From NCBI GenBank assembly GCA_030836185.1, contig JAURQH010000001.1, forward strand, positions 1-38,424: a DNA stretch of 38,424 bases, written 5' to 3'. The notes beneath the pieces were generated by a model. It was not told the origin of the DNA and ran no database searches. It was given only the letters and a program-made list of their open reading frames with translations. Positions 24,751-33,893 of the stretch are shown here, one piece after another; the first letter of the stretch is position 1, and each line of letters opens with the position of its first letter. Made by a program: the position numbers and the translations under genes. This stretch comes from Planctomycetota bacterium (GTDB lineage Bacteria; Planctomycetota; Planctomycetia; Planctomycetales; Planctomycetaceae).

Positions 24751-27700
24751 ACATCGGGTGGCCTTTGTCGCCACGGGACAACAGGTATGCCAGCAGGTCG
24801 AGCACTTCCTCTTCATTCAAAGGTTTCAGCAAGTCAGCCGGCATGATGGAGACTTTGGACGGCACCATTTCTTCGATTTTTTGACGGGGGACTTCCACGA
24901 CTTTAGTCGAGTCTTCCGGGTCGGTCAGAATGGTAATGCTTGTCTTGGTTTCGTTGATGATGCGGCCGTTGTAGACATCTCCGTCCGTCGTCACCACGCT
25001 GGAACCGAGGTATTGGTCCGAAATGACCTTACTCGGCTCCACGATGGCTTCGCTCAGGTCTTTCAGATTGAAACGCCTTGCTAATTGTGTGAGGTCGGGG
25101 CCCGTTGCGCCCCCTTCACCGGCAAAACGGTGACAGATCACGCAGCGTGTCGCAGCGAACATCTTCTGGCCATGCTCGAAGTTGCGACCTTTCAGTTTTT
25201 GTTCCAGAGAGACGAGATCCCCGAGTGACCACTGACGTCCGGGGCCTTTCGGTTTCGGCAGTTCGGGCAATGTGAATGGTTTCCGCACACCGGCCGCCTC
25301 GACGGCAAGTCGCTGTTGTTCGTTGATGTTGGCATAAGCTTCGTTACTGATGTTTTCGAGGAATCCCTGATAGCTGGCTCCCCCCGACCATGTCCGCGCG
25401 CGATTGAACCAGTCGAAATAATCAACCAAGTCCTGAGAACTCCAGCCTTTGGTGGCATTACGCAGGACAAACGCCAGATGGTATTGCCGAAGGTCAGGGT
25501 GATTTTCATTGACCTGCCTAATTGTGCCGCCGTAACCTTTGTTGCGAGTCAACAGGTCACCCAGATCAGGTGGCTCGTTGATAGAAGGCTCACGCATGAT
25601 GTTCATCGCTTTACCGACGATGGTTGGCGAGTCGAGGTAGACGAGCATCTGGACCAACTCACGATTGACGTTTTCTGATTTTGTCGGGTAATACGGATCG
25701 AGTTTGTTGAGAAGTTTCTGATGAACGTCCTCCGAGAGTTCAGCCTTGCGTGTGATTACCAAGCTGAGAGCACGTAGATAGTCAATCTGTTGTCGTTCGG
25801 AAATAGCACCAAAGTTAATTTCGCGAAATGTGTCGAGCAGAAAATCGAAAGTGGTTTTGACATCACTGTTACGAGTGAGTGCGATGGTGGCGAGTATCCG
25901 TTGGTCAATATTTAGCTCTCCATAGACAGTTTCTTTCTTGATGCCGGTCTGTCGACTCGTCAATGCGGTCATAGCCGCATAGCGAATATGACGGTCTACG
26001 TGGTCCAGATGACTCATCAAAAACTGAACGGCTGTCATCGGTCGTTCGCTCATGTAACGGGGATCTTGATACTCTTCGATTTTCTGTCGGAGTGTTCGCA
26101 GTTCCGCATGTTGCGAGTCATGTCCATTCAGGGGAGTTGTTGAGTCGTCACCAACATAAGTGACTCGGAATAATTCGGACTGGGTGTTCCGGCCTCCGAC
26201 GGTGAAATACATCGCACCATCGTTACCGATCAGCACATCGGTGAGCGGCAGAGGACTACGAGAGAGAAATTCTTCTTTGATACCGGAATAACTGGCTCCT
26301 TCGGGACTTAGATGAATCGCGTACATGGTGCCGAAGGTCCAATCGCACAGGTACAACGCCTTTTGATACTTGGCCGGAAACTTTGCGCCTGTTCCGAAGG
26401 TGACGCCCACCGGAGAACCGGGACCAATGTTGACAATGGGCGGTAATGTGTCGGGGTAATAAGTGGGCCATTTACCGGTTCCGCTTCGCCAACCAAACTC
26501 ACTTCCCGAGGTCGCGTGTACAACGCGCGTCGGTCGATACCACGGTGAGCCGAAATCCCATTCCATGTCGGCGTCATAGGCGAATAGTTCGCCATCGGCG
26601 TTGAAATCCATGTCGTAGGGGTTTCGATAGCCGATGCTGATGATCTCCCATGTTTTTCCCTCGGGATCAGTTTTGGCAATCCAACCGCCGGGAGCCAGTT
26701 TGCCCCGAGCGTGTCCGCGAGCGTCCCATTGGCGGGGCAAAAGCAGATCTTCGTCCCAATTGGTCGGAATGCGGCTGGAGTAGTTTGAGTTCTCAATATC
26801 TTCGCCCGACTTGAAAGGCGGGTCGGTATGATTGCCGGCAATGACGTAGATTGATTTGCCATCGGGTGATAACCGCAACGCATGCGGACCGTGTTCTCCA
26901 CCACCGCGGAAATCTTTCAGTTTTTCGACTTTATCGTACTGATCGTCTCCCGTCGTATCGGTGAGTCGATACAAACCGCTGCCCGGACCACCATTCACGC
27001 TGCAATAAAGTGATCCGAAGGCGTGTAGCATCCCCTGACAGCCCGTCATCTTCACGTCGAGCGGCTCGACTTTCGTCGTTTCGTTGCTGCCGACTTTCGC
27101 AGGAGTGACTCGGTAGAGACCTTTACCCCCTTGATCGCTGGCGATGATGCGGCCTTTTTCATCGAGAGCGATGCAGACCCAAGAGCCCAGTTCGTCTTTC
27201 GGTACGGTGAAAAGTTTTTCCACCTGGAATCCGGGCTTCGTGAGAAACGTGTTTGGAGGAACGCGACCAGTGTCTTGTTGGGCAAATACGTTCCCCCACG
27301 GTCCATCCCCCATCTTGCCACGGATCGCCACGGGAACTGGTTTCTGGTCTCCTTTGGCGGCGGTCCAGTTTTTGTCGGAGACGACGTATTGAGGTTTTCC
27401 GTTTGTATCAACAAGAACGAGCTTGAGAGAAAACGCGGCAATACCACCTGCATTTTTCACTTTGGCAGTGATGATATTGTGTCCCGAGTTCAGCAAATTT
27501 GAAACGTCGGTTTCGACGGGAACTTCCCAACTGCTACTGGCGGCAATTTGTTGACCATTGAGGAACACAGTCATTTCATTATCGCAGGTGGCGATCACGC
27601 GGGCCTGTTTCGCACTGGTCTCGAAAGTTTGAGAAAGTGTGTAAGTCGTGTTGTTATCGGCACCCCAAATCCACTGAGATTTCGGTCCGGCTTGCAACAG

Positions 27701-27862
27701 TTTCGAGAGAGGAGCCACTTTCGGTTGCTCCAAGTCCGGGCCATCGCTGATCGATTCGGCGATTACGGGCATTTGCTCGTAAACCTCTGCCCGGGTGACC
27801 GTGCTCTGTGAAAAACTGAGAACGAACGAACAAAGCATGAGGCGAAAATGCAAACGAAACAT
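24740..27862 (-). CDS. Secreted propeller protein with C-terminal heme-binding domain (PVC type)
   Basis: The 1040-aa protein has an N-terminal signal peptide (MFRLHFRLMLCSFVLSFSQS). A galactose-binding-like region (about 60-190, containing NEMTVFLNGQQI) comes first. A glucose-dehydrogenase-like six-bladed propeller (about 215-580; GPHALRLSPDGKSIYVIAGN and PYDMDFNADGELFAYDAD) follows, then a helical repeat segment. The C-terminal heme domain has CVICHRFAGEGGATGPDLTQ with the first Cys at 907, of the Pirellula/Verrucomicrobium type (TIGR02603-like), preceded by the TIGR02604-like propeller. These proteins are exported and thought to take part in redox chemistry on sugars. The start is at 27862. 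Its 3' end overlaps the SDR gene by 11 bp. Confidence 0.9.
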   Translation of the reverse strand: MFRLHFRLMLCSFVLSFSQSTVTRAEVYEQMPVIAESISDGPDLEQPKVAPLSKLLQAGPKSQWIWGADNNTTYTLSQTFETSAKQARVIATCDNEMTVFLNGQQIAASSSWEVPVETDVSNLLNSGHNIITAKVKNAGGIAAFSLKLVLVDTNGKPQYVVSDKNWTAAKGDQKPVPVAIRGKMGDGPWGNVFAQQDTGRVPPNTFLTKPGFQVEKLFTVPKDELGSWVCIALDEKGRIIASDQGGKGLYRVTPAKVGSNETTKVEPLDVKMTGCQGMLHAFGSLYCSVNGGPGSGLYRLTDTTGDDQYDKVEKLKDFRGGGEHGPHALRLSPDGKSIYVIAGNHTDPPFKSGEDIENSNYSSRIPTNWDEDLLLPRQWDARGHARGKLAPGGWIAKTDPEGKTWEIISIGYRNPYDMDFNADGELFAYDADMEWDFGSPWYRPTRVVHATSGSEFGWRSGTGKWPTYYPDTLPPIVNIGPGSPVGVTFGTGAKFPAKYQKALYLCDWTFGTMYAIHLSPEGASYSGIKEEFLSRSPLPLTDVLIGNDGAMYFTVGGRNTQSELFRVTYVGDDSTTPLNGHDSQHAELRTLRQKIEEYQDPRYMSERPMTAVQFLMSHLDHVDRHIRYAAMTALTSRQTGIKKETVYGELNIDQRILATIALTRNSDVKTTFDFLLDTFREINFGAISERQQIDYLRALSLVITRKAELSEDVHQKLLNKLDPYYPTKSENVNRELVQMLVYLDSPTIVGKAMNIMREPSINEPPDLGDLLTRNKGYGGTIRQVNENHPDLRQYHLAFVLRNATKGWSSQDLVDYFDWFNRARTWSGGASYQGFLENISNEAYANINEQQRLAVEAAGVRKPFTLPELPKPKGPGRQWSLGDLVSLEQKLKGRNFEHGQKMFAATRCVICHRFAGEGGATGPDLTQLARRFNLKDLSEAIVEPSKVISDQYLGSSVVTTDGDVYNGRIINETKTSITILTDPEDSTKVVEVPRQKIEEMVPSKVSIMPADLLKPLNEEEVLDLLAYLLSRGDKGHPMFKK

Positions 27863-28049
27863 GGTGACTCCGGGTGGGTGTGTGAAAGGCAGGTGGTCGC
27901 CTATTGTGTCCTGCGGGTATGCTGAGAATCAAGAAGAATCTTGGAGCCGCTGGGAGGTCAATCTCAGGAAATAGTGGCAATTCGCTGTTGAGCCTAGTAG
28001 AAGAGAGCAATGAGTATTCCTTCCTTTCCTACTGTCTTTGAGGCAACTG

Positions 28050-29720
28050 ATGTCCCGATTACTTCCTCCATTGATCTGGCTTTGTTATTTCAATTTGATC
28101 TTTTCAGAACCTCTCCTCGCTCAACAGGAACCAAATCTCGGCGATGTTCGTGAAGAGCACGTGATGATGGCCATGCGAGACGGTATGAAGCTGTCAGCGT
28201 ATCTTTACTTTCCCACTGGAGACGGCCCCTGGCCGGTCATCTTTGAGCAGCGTTATGGTGGTTTGCGCGCAAAATCGACCCGCGAAGCCGCCGCCCGAAT
28301 CGCCAAACATGGCTTTGTCGTGGCGCTCATCAATTATCGCGGAACACATCTATCCGAAGGGAAATGGGTCGGCTATCGCGCGATGCAATGGGGGGAACTG
28401 CAAGATGGTTATGACAGTTGCGAATGGTTGGCGAAACAATCATGGAGCACGGGCAAGGTCGGTACGTTTGGAAGTTCTCAAGGCGGATATGCACAGAATT
28501 ATCTGGCCGTGACCCAACCGCCGAGTCTCGTTTGTCAGTATATGACCGATACTGGTCTCAGTCTGTTTCACGAAGGCTATCGCATTGGTGGGACGACGCG
28601 TCCCGAGCGCTTCAAGTCGATGGAAGCCATTTGTCGGAACCCGGAAGACCAACGAGAACTCTTGCGGGAATGGTTCAAGCATCCGCACTACGATGACTAC
28701 TGGAAAGCGGAAGATTGCACATTGCATTTTGACAAGATGAATGTTCCGTGTGTCACGATTGGGAGTTGGTATGATTTCATGAATCAGGGATCAATTGCCA
28801 GTTTTCAGGGGCGGAATACTAAAGGAGGAGTAAATTCACGTGGTCACCAGCATCTTGTGATTGGGCCATGGTTGCACGGTCGGTTGAACAAAGGCAATCG
28901 TGTGGGCGAACTCGAATATCCTGAAAACGCGGCGTGGCCGGTCGAGGAACACCTGGTCCTCTGGTTCAATCATTATCTGAAGGGAGAGCAGAATGCTGCC
29001 GAAGAGGAACCTACTGTTCGATATTACGTGATGGGAGCTGTGGGGGAGAAGGATGCACCTGGTAACAATTGGCGCTTGGCAAAAACCTTTCCTCCCTCTA
29101 CCGACTCGACGCCCTACTATCTGCACGCTGACGGGAAACTGAACCTGAAACAATCGACCTCTGCTAAAGGGGCCACTTCGTATGAAAGTGATCCTTACCA
29201 TCCTATGCAGATTCCGGGACGATCATTTCCCGGAGCGAAAGATGCGCGACCGTTCGAACAACAATCAGACGTGTTAACCTTTACCACAGAACCTCTCGTC
29301 GAACCGGTGGAGTGGACGGGACGCGTTCAGGCGGAAATCTATCTCTCCTCGACCGCCCGCGATACCGATTTGATTGTGCGGGTGAGTGACGTTTACCCTG
29401 ACGGACGGTCGATTCTGATGGTCGATTATCCTTGGCGTATCCGCTATCGCGAAGGCTTTGATTACGAGGAATTGATAGTCCCCGGGGATGTTTACAAGGT
29501 GGCTTTTCCGGTCGGCTGGATGAGCCAGATCTTCAACACGGGACATCGCATTCGGGTGACCGTGGCGAGTACCGGAGCGCCGTTATACGAACCGAATCCA
29601 CAAACCGGAAAACCGCTCACCATTGAGTTTCCCGATGATGCCATCAAAGCCGTCAATACCATTCACCACTCGGCCAAGTATCCTTCACACATCATTGCAC
29701 CCGTGATGGAAAAGCAGTGA
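28050..29720 (+). CDS. CocE/NonD-family hydrolase (X-Pro dipeptidyl-peptidase-like), exported
   Basis: The 556-aa protein starts at ATG 28050 (GAGG 7 nt upstream), followed by a signal peptide MSRLLPPLIWLCYFNLIFSE ending near LLAQ. The alpha/beta hydrolase core has the nucleophile elbow GTFGSSQGGYAQNYL, with Ser as catalytic residue, and HLVIGPWLHG, which may hold the catalytic His. The C-terminal jelly-roll (VEWTGRVQAEIYLSSTARDT) is the PepX_C-type domain. CocE/NonD members hydrolyse esters or cleave X-Pro dipeptides; the family is heterogeneous and the substrate is not determinable. It diverges from the heme-binding protein across about 187 bp. Confidence 0.9.
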   Translation: MSRLLPPLIWLCYFNLIFSEPLLAQQEPNLGDVREEHVMMAMRDGMKLSAYLYFPTGDGPWPVIFEQRYGGLRAKSTREAAARIAKHGFVVALINYRGTHLSEGKWVGYRAMQWGELQDGYDSCEWLAKQSWSTGKVGTFGSSQGGYAQNYLAVTQPPSLVCQYMTDTGLSLFHEGYRIGGTTRPERFKSMEAICRNPEDQRELLREWFKHPHYDDYWKAEDCTLHFDKMNVPCVTIGSWYDFMNQGSIASFQGRNTKGGVNSRGHQHLVIGPWLHGRLNKGNRVGELEYPENAAWPVEEHLVLWFNHYLKGEQNAAEEEPTVRYYVMGAVGEKDAPGNNWRLAKTFPPSTDSTPYYLHADGKLNLKQSTSAKGATSYESDPYHPMQIPGRSFPGAKDARPFEQQSDVLTFTTEPLVEPVEWTGRVQAEIYLSSTARDTDLIVRVSDVYPDGRSILMVDYPWRIRYREGFDYEELIVPGDVYKVAFPVGWMSQIFNTGHRIRVTVASTGAPLYEPNPQTGKPLTIEFPDDAIKAVNTIHHSAKYPSHIIAPVMEKQ

Positions 29721-29732
29721 GAGCTGAAAGAA

Positions 29733-29765
29733 AAAAACCACGAGGCGCTGACCGCTCTCGTGGTT
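29733..29765 (-). terminator. Intrinsic terminator for the DUF1559 gene
   Basis: AACCACGAG (29736-29744) pairs with CTCGTGGTT (29757-29765), with an inner GCG/CGC pair set and a one-base bulge. On the minus strand the stem is followed by seven or more U residues (complement of the A run 29731-29737), in the direction of the DUF1559 gene, whose stop is at 29792. Confidence 0.75.
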
Positions 29766-29791
29766 AATGTGTTTGTCGTTATTATGTGGGA

Positions 29792-30733
29792 TCAGAAATC
29801 GCCAATGACCTTGCCATCGGACATTGATCCAAGATTATGCCACGTATTCTGGTCGACATACTCGTTCACAAAACGTACAGAGCCATCCGCCAGAAGCACT
29901 TGAGTTCCACCCGTGTGGAAACTACTCGGCGTGAACCAGCGAGACATGAGACTGAACTGATTGATAGAGAACCCGGTGCTTGTCAAAATTGAGAAGGTTT
30001 GCCCTTGTCCGGTCAACACTTCCAGTGGAGTCGCGGCACTGGTCGGCTGATATCCAAAGGTCTCCGACACAGCGATTGTGTTGGATGTACCATCGGTGAC
30101 ACTGGCCATGCTGGTTCTGGAGTTGTGATAGAACATTTCCCGCTTGTCTTTGAATGTCGCCGAACCCGCCGCCCATGGGATTGTTTCGAGATTGAAGGGG
30201 AGATTGAAGGGAGTGGGAAAGAATGTCGTGGTTGCCGATCCGGTCATTGCCGAGTAATGGACAATGTGGCCTCCGATGAGAAAGACTTGATCCGAAATTG
30301 GGTTTGAGGGGCAGATCATCGTGTCGATCTTGCGGTCAAAATGTGGCTTGTTCGTGGGGTGAACATATCCGAGATTGAAGTCGATCTGGTTGTAGGTTGT
30401 TGATTCTTCCAAAAATGGCAATGAAAGAGTGACCCAGTTACCGCTGACATTTTGCCAGTCAAAGGGGAGCGGACTGCAACTCGGGAACGGCGAACTGAGA
30501 TGACAGCCACTAACTACTTCTAAAGGTGGGAACATACGATGCGTGTCGTGATAGTTATGCAAAGCCAACCCAATTTGTTTGAGATTGTTTTTGCAAGAGG
30601 TTCGACGGGCAGCTTCACGAGCTTGCTGAACTGCGGGAAGCAAAATTGCCACCAAAACTGCGATGATCGCTATGACGACCAGAAGCTCGATGAGCGTAAA
30701 TCCGCGTCTACATTTAAGTTGTTGATGATTCAT
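29792..30733 (-). CDS. DUF1559 prepilin-like protein (H-X9-DG type)
   Basis: The 313-aa protein begins with a type IV pilin N-methylation signal, [20 protein letters not shown], and a hydrophobic helix. The following [20 protein letters not shown] is the hallmark of the DUF1559 (SBP_bac_10) family, expanded in planctomycetes, and [20 protein letters not shown] is its C-terminal H-X9-DG motif. They are processed by a prepilin peptidase and exported; function is unknown, possibly surface or pilus-like structures. The start at 30733 gives [18 protein letters not shown]. It is downstream of the small lipoprotein gene, in the common DUF1559-lipoprotein pair. Confidence 0.93.
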   Translation of the reverse strand: MNHQQLKCRRGFTLIELLVVIAIIAVLVAILLPAVQQAREAARRTSCKNNLKQIGLALHNYHDTHRMFPPLEVVSGCHLSSPFPSCSPLPFDWQNVSGNWVTLSLPFLEESTTYNQIDFNLGYVHPTNKPHFDRKIDTMICPSNPISDQVFLIGGHIVHYSAMTGSATTTFFPTPFNLPFNLETIPWAAGSATFKDKREMFYHNSRTSMASVTDGTSNTIAVSETFGYQPTSAATPLEVLTGQGQTFSILTSTGFSINQFSLMSRWFTPSSFHTGGTQVLLADGSVRFVNEYVDQNTWHNLGSMSDGKVIGDF

Positions 30734-30819
30734 GGTGGACCTGTACTGTTTTTGGCGAGTGACGTGACAAATGCCAGCGTCTCTTAGACCGAGGGGGAGA
30801 TGGTGTTACTCAGATTTGA

Positions 30820-31356
30820 CTATTGAACCGAGCGACTGATTTTGATGCCTTGTTGGTGTTTTAATTCAAACTGATATTGGTTTTCCTGCTCTGCCTTAAC
30901 GACAATTTTCAGCGGAGTGGATTTGTGATTTTGATAGACAGGTGGAATGAGTGAGTCGTGAACAAAATCAGACCTTTTGAGCCGACCATTTTGTGCCGCT
31001 TTCATGAGCTCTTCGTGCGTTGCCGGAACAGCGTAAATCACCACCTGATATTCCCCCGGCATCGCTCCTTCGACTCCATTCGGACCGTAGATGGAAAAGG
31101 AGCCATCGTCGCGAATTTGACCGACAAATGATGGCCCCTGTGAACCAGACTCTGGATTTGGAATGAGTGTAATTTGGCCTTCTGTCACCGGCTCACCATC
31201 AACCATCACGGAGCCTGTGACTGAACTCAGTTCGGGAGTATCGGCCGTTGAGCCGCAACCCACGTTGAACAATTGAGTAAGTGCGAAGAGAACGAATGCA
31301 GAGATTCGCCAAGTCGATCGAAGAGAGTTTTGTGTTGGACTCGAGATGCGATTCAT
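30820..31356 (-). CDS. Small exported lipoprotein with carboxypeptidase-regulatory-like fold
   Basis: The 178-aa protein starts at 31356 (MNRISSPTQNSLRSTW); a longer start at 31410 has no advantage. The hydrophobic stretch ISAFVLFALTQLF ends in NVGC, a lipobox with Cys 34, although Asn at the -3 position is unusual. The mature part, VTGSVMVDGEPVTEGQITLI, resembles the beta-sandwich carboxypeptidase-regulatory-like domain common in planctomycete proteins encoded beside DUF1559 genes. It precedes the DUF1559 gene by 86 bp and is likely co-transcribed. The function is unknown; binding of the pilin-like partner is inference. Confidence 0.82.
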   Translation of the reverse strand: MNRISSPTQNSLRSTWRISAFVLFALTQLFNVGCGSTADTPELSSVTGSVMVDGEPVTEGQITLIPNPESGSQGPSFVGQIRDDGSFSIYGPNGVEGAMPGEYQVVIYAVPATHEELMKAAQNGRLKRSDFVHDSLIPPVYQNHKSTPLKIVVKAEQENQYQFELKHQQGIKISRSVQ

Positions 31357-31504
31357 TTTGGATACAAAAGTTGAGTGAGTTGTTTGATTACAGGCTTTGC
31401 CCATTTGCATACTTAAAAGGTAATCCAGTTTTCAGGGTTACATAAACTTTTCCAGATCGGTTCGTCGCTATTGAGGGAATTGCCCCACGACTTCTCTTGC
31501 TTTG

Positions 31505-31521
31505 ATAATCTGTTCGATTAT
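31505..31521. promoter_or_regulatory. Small inverted repeat in the lipoprotein/unknown-gene spacer
   Basis: ATAATC (31505-31510), TGTTC, GATTAT (31516-31521) is a perfect 6-bp inverted repeat in the 241-bp spacer between the unknown gene and the lipoprotein gene. It may be an operator or a weak terminator; no promoter pair is clear. Confidence 0.2.
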
Positions 31522-31597
31522 GCCGGTCTTAACGACCACTTGGTTTATATGTGTTTCGAGTCATCCCTGATCGCCCTTCAATCATCCTTGTTTTGTT

Positions 31598-32167
31598 TCA
31601 GCAAGCCGTCTTACAAAGGTTTTTGAAATGATTCTTTTTCAGTAGGTAAGACGAGACTTTTTTGAGATGCCGATGCAGTCCCCAGAAACTGGGGCTCTTG
31701 TTTGGACCAAATGCAATGTCAGCCGCCGTGATTTGAAAATCGATTGTCTGCCCCCAACTCACCGCATCATCAATGCTGTAGTAGTTGGACCAGTTGCAAC
31801 GTGTCCGTTCGGAGATGACTGCAATTCCGGTTAACTCTAACCTGGGGCCGACAGAAAGCAGCCAGAACGTATCCGCTTCAGGTGGATCACTATTCCACAT
31901 GTCCCACAAGCAACGAGTCACTTCATAATGTGATCGATGAATGGGTATTTGATACAAAGCTTTCAATCCGGCTTCAAAACTCGCATGAGGTTTCTGGTTT
32001 CGAAATAACTCAGGAGCTTTCAGCGTTTCTTCTACATCGTGAGTTTCTTCAATGAATTCGTGAGGCGTGATCATCTCGGTGATCTCCTTAGATAATGAAG
32101 GCTGATATCCATTCCCCTCGTCAGCCATCCGTTCCATTTCATCGAGATCCGTCTCTACCAGATCCAA
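31598..32167 (-). CDS. Unknown protein (about 189 aa), 5' end possibly frameshifted
   Basis: The open frame runs from TTG 32167 (ATG alternatives at 32134 and 32125) to 31598. The sequence is acidic at the N-terminus (LDLVETDLDEMERMADEGNG), with a tryptophan-rich middle (EVTRCLWDMWNSDPPEADTF, VSWGQTIDFQIT) and a lysine-rich end. There is no signal, helix or known motif; I do not recognise it. None of these starts has a good ribosome site. A strong one (AGGAG, 32200-32204) precedes an ATG at 32195 in another frame; joining them by one base would extend the protein. Composition and length suggest it was once a real gene, expressed or not. Confidence 0.5.
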   Translation of the reverse strand: MDLVETDLDEMERMADEGNGYQPSLSKEITEMITPHEFIEETHDVEETLKAPELFRNQKPHASFEAGLKALYQIPIHRSHYEVTRCLWDMWNSDPPEADTFWLLSVGPRLELTGIAVISERTRCNWSNYYSIDDAVSWGQTIDFQITAADIAFGPNKSPSFWGLHRHLKKVSSYLLKKNHFKNLCKTAC

Positions 32168-32412
32168 CGTGTGCGTCTTTCAGAAAACTCCCCATCTAAC
32201 TCCTGTTGAACACCTCTAGGGGAGCCCCAAGCAATGAAAGAGAAACTCTAAAATGAGCACTATGCGGGGTTTAGGGGAATCTTGGAAAATTCTGGAACTC
32301 TTGGAGAAAGAGTCCAACCTCGTCGTCATTGAACGGAAGCGAAGGAAGACGGCGGGCACGTGGAGCCTGAGTCAGTCCACGATACTGAGTGAGACCACTT
32401 TTCAATTACGCT
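32168..32412. other. Spacer between the DUF1501 gene and the unknown gene
   Basis: 245 bp. It contains the AGGAG-ATG pair at 32193-32204 discussed with the unknown gene and an inverted repeat TCAGT/ACTGA near 32374-32390. A plus-strand frame from 32253 crosses into the opposite gene and is not supported. Confidence 0.4.
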
Positions 32413-33852
32413 CTAAGAAAGCAGTTTTGTCACCAGATGGCCGTGGACATCGGTCAAACGGAATTGTCGGCCTTGGTAGGTGTAGGTCAGGCGTTTGTGA
32501 TCGAGCCCGAGAAGATGAAGAATCGTCGCTTGTAAATCGTGAACATGGACCCGATCCTCGGTAATGTGGAAACCGAGTTCGTCGGTTTGGCCGATGGTTT
32601 GTCCCGTCTTGATTCCACCACCTGCAAGCCACATCGCATAGGATTGAGGATGATGATCGCGTCCCAACTTACGTCCCAACGACGCGGAGGACTCCACCAT
32701 CGGCGTACGACCAAACTCGCCGCCCCAAATCACCAGTGTATCGTCAAGTAATCCGCGTTCTTTCAAATCCTTAACTAACGCCGCCGCAGGACGATCTGTC
32801 TGACCGCACTGCCCTTTCAAGCCCCCTTCCACATTGCTGTGATGATCCCAGCCTTTGTGGTAGACATTGACGAAGCGAACGCCACGTTCGATCAAGCGAC
32901 GCGCTAATAAACAGTTATTGGCAAACGAAGCTTTCCCCGGCTTGGCACCATACGATTCCAGAGTTTCTTTGGTTTCGGCGCCCAAGTCCATTAACTCAGG
33001 AGCACGGGCCTGCATGCGATATGCCATCTCGTAAGCATCGATGCGCGTGGCAATTTGAGGATCGTTCAATTTTTGATACTGATTCTGATTCAGTTTTCTA
33101 ATTAAGTCGAGTGAATCGCGTTGTTGTTCAGTCGATAAACCGGCAGGGTTAGAGACATTCAGGATCGGCTCCCCCTGTGATCGAAACGGAACTCCCGCAT
33201 ATCGTCCGGGCAGAAATCCATTCGTCCAATTGGAGGCACCGCCACTTGTTCCACCACCGGTCGAAAGAACCACAAATCCGGGCAAATCATTTGCTTCGCT
33301 TCCCAAACCATACGTGACCCAAGAACCCATCGCAGGACGGCCGGGAATTGGGCTTCCGCTATTGAGAAACAGTTGTGCCGGGGCGTGATTGAATTGATCG
33401 GTCGTCATCGATTTGACGATGGCAATGTCGTCGGCGATTTCTGACAAGTGAGGCATGATGGACGAAATCTCGGCTCCCGAATCACCGTGCTTGGCAAACT
33501 TGTAACGTGGGCCTAGCAAGGTACTATCGGGGCGAATGAAGGCATACCGCTGATTTTTGACCACTTCGGGAGGTATCGGTTTTCCTTCCAGTTCGGCCAG
33601 TTTGGGTTTGTAATCGAACAAGTCGAGTTGACTGGGTGCTCCCGCCATGAACAAATAGATTACCCGTTTCACTTTTGGTTCAAAATGAGGTTTGGGAAGA
33701 TCCAATGTTGCATCCTGCGCACCAGAACTTCGTCCTCCCACCTGATTGGCGAGCAACGATGCCAAGGCGATTTTGCCAACACCAACTCCACAGTCGGAGA
33801 AGAATTGGCGCCGAGTTTGTGCAAGTAAGGGATTCGGATAATGTTCGGTCAT
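32413..33852 (-). CDS. DUF1501 protein, Tat-exported (second copy)
   Basis: The 479-aa protein has the twin-arginine signal QTRRQFFSDCGVGVGKIALA. Family motifs are KRVIYLFMAGAPSQLDLFDY, DIAIVKSMTTDQFNHAPAQL, AMGSWVTYGLGSEANDLPGF, VYHKGWDHHSNVEGG and VIWGGEFGRTPMVESSAS, then GRDHHPQSYAMWLAGGGIKT. It keeps more histidine residues in the GWDHHSN and GRDHHP loops than the copy at 17181, which reads GWDNHSN and GRDHGP. Members are periplasmic with a sulfatase-like fold and no proven substrate. It starts 41 bp after the DUF1549/DUF1553 gene and is the second gene of that pair. Confidence 0.92.
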   Translation of the reverse strand: MTEHYPNPLLAQTRRQFFSDCGVGVGKIALASLLANQVGGRSSGAQDATLDLPKPHFEPKVKRVIYLFMAGAPSQLDLFDYKPKLAELEGKPIPPEVVKNQRYAFIRPDSTLLGPRYKFAKHGDSGAEISSIMPHLSEIADDIAIVKSMTTDQFNHAPAQLFLNSGSPIPGRPAMGSWVTYGLGSEANDLPGFVVLSTGGGTSGGASNWTNGFLPGRYAGVPFRSQGEPILNVSNPAGLSTEQQRDSLDLIRKLNQNQYQKLNDPQIATRIDAYEMAYRMQARAPELMDLGAETKETLESYGAKPGKASFANNCLLARRLIERGVRFVNVYHKGWDHHSNVEGGLKGQCGQTDRPAAALVKDLKERGLLDDTLVIWGGEFGRTPMVESSASLGRKLGRDHHPQSYAMWLAGGGIKTGQTIGQTDELGFHITEDRVHVHDLQATILHLLGLDHKRLTYTYQGRQFRLTDVHGHLVTKLLS

Positions 33853-33893
33853 GAGATCAGAGTCTTCAAAGTGTGAGATCTGTGTTGTAAATA

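Noticed and set aside
27919-28041. 40-codon plus-strand frame before the CocE hydrolase
   Set aside because: Short, no ribosome site, no recognisable features; likely chance.
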